DNA from: Opitutaceae bacterium
GTDB taxonomy: Bacteria; Verrucomicrobiota; Verrucomicrobiae; Opitutales; Opitutaceae
DNA: 7,680 nt
NCBI GenBank assembly: GCA_031266495.1
Contig: JAISAX010000586.1
Coordinates: forward strand, 1 to 7,680
Direction of reading: 5' to 3'
The translations under genes and the position numbers were made by a program. Under the pieces are notes generated by a model. It did not search any database. It saw only the letters and a list, made by a program, of their open reading frames with translations, and was not told the origin of the DNA. Positions within the stretch are counted from its first letter, which is position 1. Each line of letters starts with the position of its first letter. Of the stretch, positions 5,572-7,680 are shown piece by piece.

Positions 5572-7362
5572 TTACAGGTACTTGTCGGTCACCGCGCCCT
5601 CGCTGGCTGTGCTGACGAGCTTCGCGTACTTCGCTAGCACGCCGCGCGTGGCGTAAGGTCTTTTCGGCTTCCACTCCCTCTTGCGCGCGGCGATTTCCTT
5701 CGCGGCGATTTCGAGCGTGATCCGGTTCTTCCCGGCGTCGATGGTGATCGGGTCGCCGTTCTTCACGATGCCTATGGCGCCGCCTGTCGCCGCCTCGGGC
5801 GTGATGTGCCCCACCACAAATCCGTGCGATCCTCCGGAAAAACGTCCGTCGGTGATCAGCGCCACGTCCTTGCCGAGTCCCCGGCCCATGATGGCGCTGG
5901 TGGGCGCTAGCATCTCGCGCATGCCGGGGCCTCCGACGGGGCCTTCGTTGCGGATCACTACTACGTGGCCGGTCTTGACGCGTCCGTCGAGAATCGCGGC
6001 CAGCGCGGCTTCTTCTCCCTCGAACACGATGGCTTTTCCGGTGAATCGCTGTCCTTCCTTGCCCGTGATTTTCGCCACGGAGCCGCCGGTGGCCAGGTTG
6101 CCGTAGAGGATGCGCAGGTGGCTGTCGGCCTTGATTGGTTTGTCGAACGGGAAAATGACGTCCTGCCCTTTCGGATACGGTTTCACGTTCTTGAGGTTTT
6201 GCTCCACGGTCTGGCCGGTGACGGTGAGGCAGTCGCCGTGGATGAGGCCGCGGTCGAGCAGTTCCTTCATGAGCGGGGGCAGGCCGCCGATGCGCGAGAG
6301 GTGCGCCATGCTGTATTTGCCGGAGGGTTTCAGGTCGGCGAGCACGGGCACGTGTTTGCCTATGCGGGTGAAGTCGTCGATGGCGAGTGGCACGCCGGCG
6401 GTGTGCGCGATGGCGAGCAGGTGGAGCACGGCGTTCGTCGAGCCGCCGAGCGCAATGACTATGGTGATGGCGTTCTCGAACGCTTTTTTCGTCAAGATGT
6501 CGCGGGGGCGGATGCCTTTTCTCGCGAGTTCGACGGCGGCGGCGCCGGCGCGGCGGCAATCCTGCTCCTTTTCCTTGCTGATGGCGATCTGCGCGGAGGA
6601 GTTGGGGAGCGAGAGGCCGAGGGCTTCGATGGCGTTGGCCATCGTGTTGGCCGTGTACATGCCGCCGCAGGAGCCGGGGCCGGGGATGGCGCATTCTTCG
6701 ACGGTCTTGAGGCCGGCGGCGTCGAGCTTGCCGGCGGCGTGCTGTCCTACGGCCTCGAATACGGAGACGATGTCGCACTCCTTTTTGTTTCCCGGGTGGA
6801 TGCCGGGCAGGATGGTGCCGCCATAAACGAAAACTCCCGGCCGGTTGAGGCGGGCCATGGACATGACGCAGCCGGGCATGTTTTTGTCGCAACCGCCGAT
6901 GGCCACGAGGCCGTCGAACCCTTCGCCGCCGACCACGGTCTCGATGGAGTCGGCGATGACTTCGCGGGAGACGAGCGAGTAGCGCATGCCGGGCGTGCCC
7001 ATGCTGATGCCGTCGGCGATGGTGATGGTGCCGAAGATGATGCCTTTGCCTCCGGCCTCGTTGGCGCCCTGTTCGGCGTATTCGGCGAGTTTGTTGATGT
7101 GCATGTTGCACGGGGTGAGCATCGACCAGGTGGAGGCCACGCCGACGACGGTTTTCCGGAAATCGGGGTCCTTGAATCCGACGGCCCGGAGCATGGAGCG
7201 GTTGGGGGCGCGGTCCGCTCCGTCGTGGATGATGGAGGAGAACTGGCGCGTGGCGTCGGACGCAGCGGCGGCGGCGGGGGGGGGGGCCTTGCGGACGGCG
7301 GTTGCGGTTGCGAGTGCGGGAGTGGTTTTGTTGCGGGTTGCTTTGGCTGTCGTCGGTTTCAT
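5572..7362 (-). CDS. ilvD: Dihydroxy-acid dehydratase
   Basis: IlvD converts 2,3-dihydroxy-isovalerate and 2,3-dihydroxy-3-methylvalerate to the 2-oxoacid precursors of valine/leucine and isoleucine in the cytoplasm. The 596-residue product is full length and shows the Fe-S cluster cysteines C85 (STWSMLTPCNMHI), C158 (IGGCDKNMPG, with the Mg-site K160) and C232 (GPGSCGGMYTANTM), plus the C-terminal LITDGRFSGGSHGFVVGHI (502-520) with the catalytic serine region. The Fe-S type cannot be decided by eye, but three conserved Cys fit the [2Fe-2S] class. Residues 1-36 form a non-conserved Thr/Ala/Pro-rich extension, including a C11 run (7276-7286) at codons 26-29. The ATG at 7362 has no good Shine-Dalgarno; an in-frame TTG at 7512 would add residues without family character. 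The gene stands alone, convergent with the lpd homologue. No leader-peptide attenuator is evident. Confidence 0.96.
   Translation of the reverse strand: MKPTTAKATRNKTTPALATATAVRKAPPPAAAAASDATRQFSSIIHDGADRAPNRSMLRAVGFKDPDFRKTVVGVASTWSMLTPCNMHINKLAEYAEQGANEAGGKGIIFGTITIADGISMGTPGMRYSLVSREVIADSIETVVGGEGFDGLVAIGGCDKNMPGCVMSMARLNRPGVFVYGGTILPGIHPGNKKECDIVSVFEAVGQHAAGKLDAAGLKTVEECAIPGPGSCGGMYTANTMANAIEALGLSLPNSSAQIAISKEKEQDCRRAGAAAVELARKGIRPRDILTKKAFENAITIVIALGGSTNAVLHLLAIAHTAGVPLAIDDFTRIGKHVPVLADLKPSGKYSMAHLSRIGGLPPLMKELLDRGLIHGDCLTVTGQTVEQNLKNVKPYPKGQDVIFPFDKPIKADSHLRILYGNLATGGSVAKITGKEGQRFTGKAIVFEGEEAALAAILDGRVKTGHVVVIRNEGPVGGPGMREMLAPTSAIMGRGLGKDVALITDGRFSGGSHGFVVGHITPEAATGGAIGIVKNGDPITIDAGKNRITLEIAAKEIAARKREWKPKRPYATRGVLAKYAKLVSTASEGAVTDKYL
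7276..7286 (-). repeat. C11 mononucleotide tract inside ilvD
   Basis: Eleven consecutive C on the coding strand cover codons 26-29 (Ala-Pro-Pro-Pro), between the start codon and the conserved domain. Gain or loss of one base would shift the frame from the ATG at 7362. Such tracts are slippage hotspots and also sequencing-error hotspots. Confidence 0.7.
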
Positions 7363-7526
7363 GGGAAAAAAATGAAAGCGCCCAACAAACCACCCGCAGG
7401 CAGGGCGGGCAAGCGTGGAGAAAGGGGGAGAATAGGTGGAGAAGGGGCGGGATCGGATTAGGAATCGTGCCCAAATAACCTGTTCAATTGTTACACAGGA
7501 CACTGATCCCAAACCGGGGGGGGACC

Positions 7527-7552
7527 GCTAAAGAACGCTGAAGAACGCTAAA
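7527..7552. repeat. 10-bp-period repeat, GCTRAAGAAC type
   Basis: GCTAAAGAAC (7527-7536), GCTGAAGAAC (7537-7546) and a partial GCTAAA (7547-7552) stand in tandem. The unit resembles dispersed intergenic repeats of the form acgctaaagaacgctaaag seen in many environmental bacteria; that comparison is from memory. Confidence 0.65.
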
Positions 7553-7599
7553 ACCAAACCCCCTGTATTGTAGGGCACTTTGAAAAAGTCGTTTTAACC

Positions 7600-7629
7600 G
7601 CGAATGGACGCGAATAGACGCGAATTCGG
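7600..7629. repeat. 10-bp-period repeat, GCGAATRGAC type
   Basis: GCGAATGGAC (7600-7609), GCGAATAGAC (7610-7619) and GCGAATTCGG (7620-7629) stand in tandem. The pattern matches a widespread class of intergenic repeats built from cgcgaat(g/a)nac units. The function is unknown; it may mark the edge of a longer dispersed element continuing beyond the window. Confidence 0.65.
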
Positions 7630-7680
7630 AGAGAAGATAACTTTGTTGAACAAGAGCAGGTCTTCTTGAAAAACATTCGC

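Larger units (their letters stand above)
7363..7680. other. Non-coding region upstream of ilvD
   Basis: No supported gene lies in these 318 bases. They hold the presumed ilvD promoter, though no convincing -35/-10 pair was found: a TTGAAC at 7482-7487 (minus strand) has only a poor -10 at 17-bp spacing. They also hold a G8 run (7516-7523) and two short tandem-repeat blocks listed separately. Base composition falls noticeably towards the right end, consistent with intergenic DNA. Confidence 0.6.

Noticed and set aside
5041..5637. Plus-strand open frame containing GTGFQPVDG-like peptides
   Set aside because: It overlaps lpd out of frame and then reads through the palindromic element; such peptides are typical false products of REP-like repeats.
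5965..7461. A 498-codon Gly/Asp/Val-rich open frame on the plus strand
   Set aside because: It is the antisense shadow of ilvD, whose conserved cysteine motifs define the real frame.
3329..7474. A 1,381-codon open frame on the minus strand spanning three loci
   Set aside because: Only its last 243 codons (the SHD1 protein) look like protein. The rest is antisense to lpd or an alternate frame of ilvD, Arg/His-rich and without domains; high GC removes stops.
7459..7487. Possible ilvD promoter TTGAAC-N17-TTCCTA on the minus strand
   Set aside because: The -10 hexamer matches the consensus at only one or two positions, so it is not reported as a promoter.
7527..7629. CRISPR-like short repeats
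   Set aside because: The units are 10 bp and directly tandem without unique spacers, so this is not a CRISPR array.

Overview
The window is high-GC bacterial chromosome. Its protein-level style (an SLA1-homology-domain protein, an ECF sigma/anti-sigma pair, an M24 peptidase, and intergenic palindromes of a kind common in Verrucomicrobiota) fits an Opitutaceae-like member of the Verrucomicrobiota. That placement is inferred from sequence character and was not confirmed by a search. I see no tRNA, rRNA, CRISPR array, transposase or phage gene.

Layout, left to right. 1-537 (minus) is the 5' part of a single-pass membrane protein, probably an anti-sigma factor, which runs off the window through long G and C homopolymers. 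595-1212 (minus) is an ECF sigma factor directly upstream of it in the same operon. 1213-1341 holds two back-to-back hairpin/T-run structures and a 16-bp direct repeat. 1342-1878 (minus) is a DUF192 lipoprotein, best started at a TTG behind a GGAGGT. 1996-3243 (plus) is an M24 (Xaa-Pro aminopeptidase-like) metallopeptidase with all five metal ligands. 3329-4060 (minus) is a secreted SHD1-domain protein. 4199-5395 (plus) is a dihydrolipoyl dehydrogenase homologue that reads through in one frame but has lost about 80 residues, including the redox-active CxxxxC disulfide. 5401-5533 is a cluster of REP-like palindromes between convergent genes. 5572-7362 (minus) is a complete dihydroxy-acid dehydratase (ilvD). 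7363-7680 is its upstream region, with two families of 10-bp-period repeats.

Only the sigma and anti-sigma genes look like an operon. The others are single genes in divergent or convergent pairs: a housekeeping neighbourhood of branched-chain amino acid synthesis, 2-oxoacid dehydrogenase chemistry and peptide turnover. The most noteworthy observation is the internally deleted lpd. A second theme is the number of GC-rich simple-sequence expansions inside coding regions: poly-Pro/Gly, poly-Ala, a Gly-rich insert and a C11 tract in ilvD. I found no convincing new defence, mobile or biosynthetic system.
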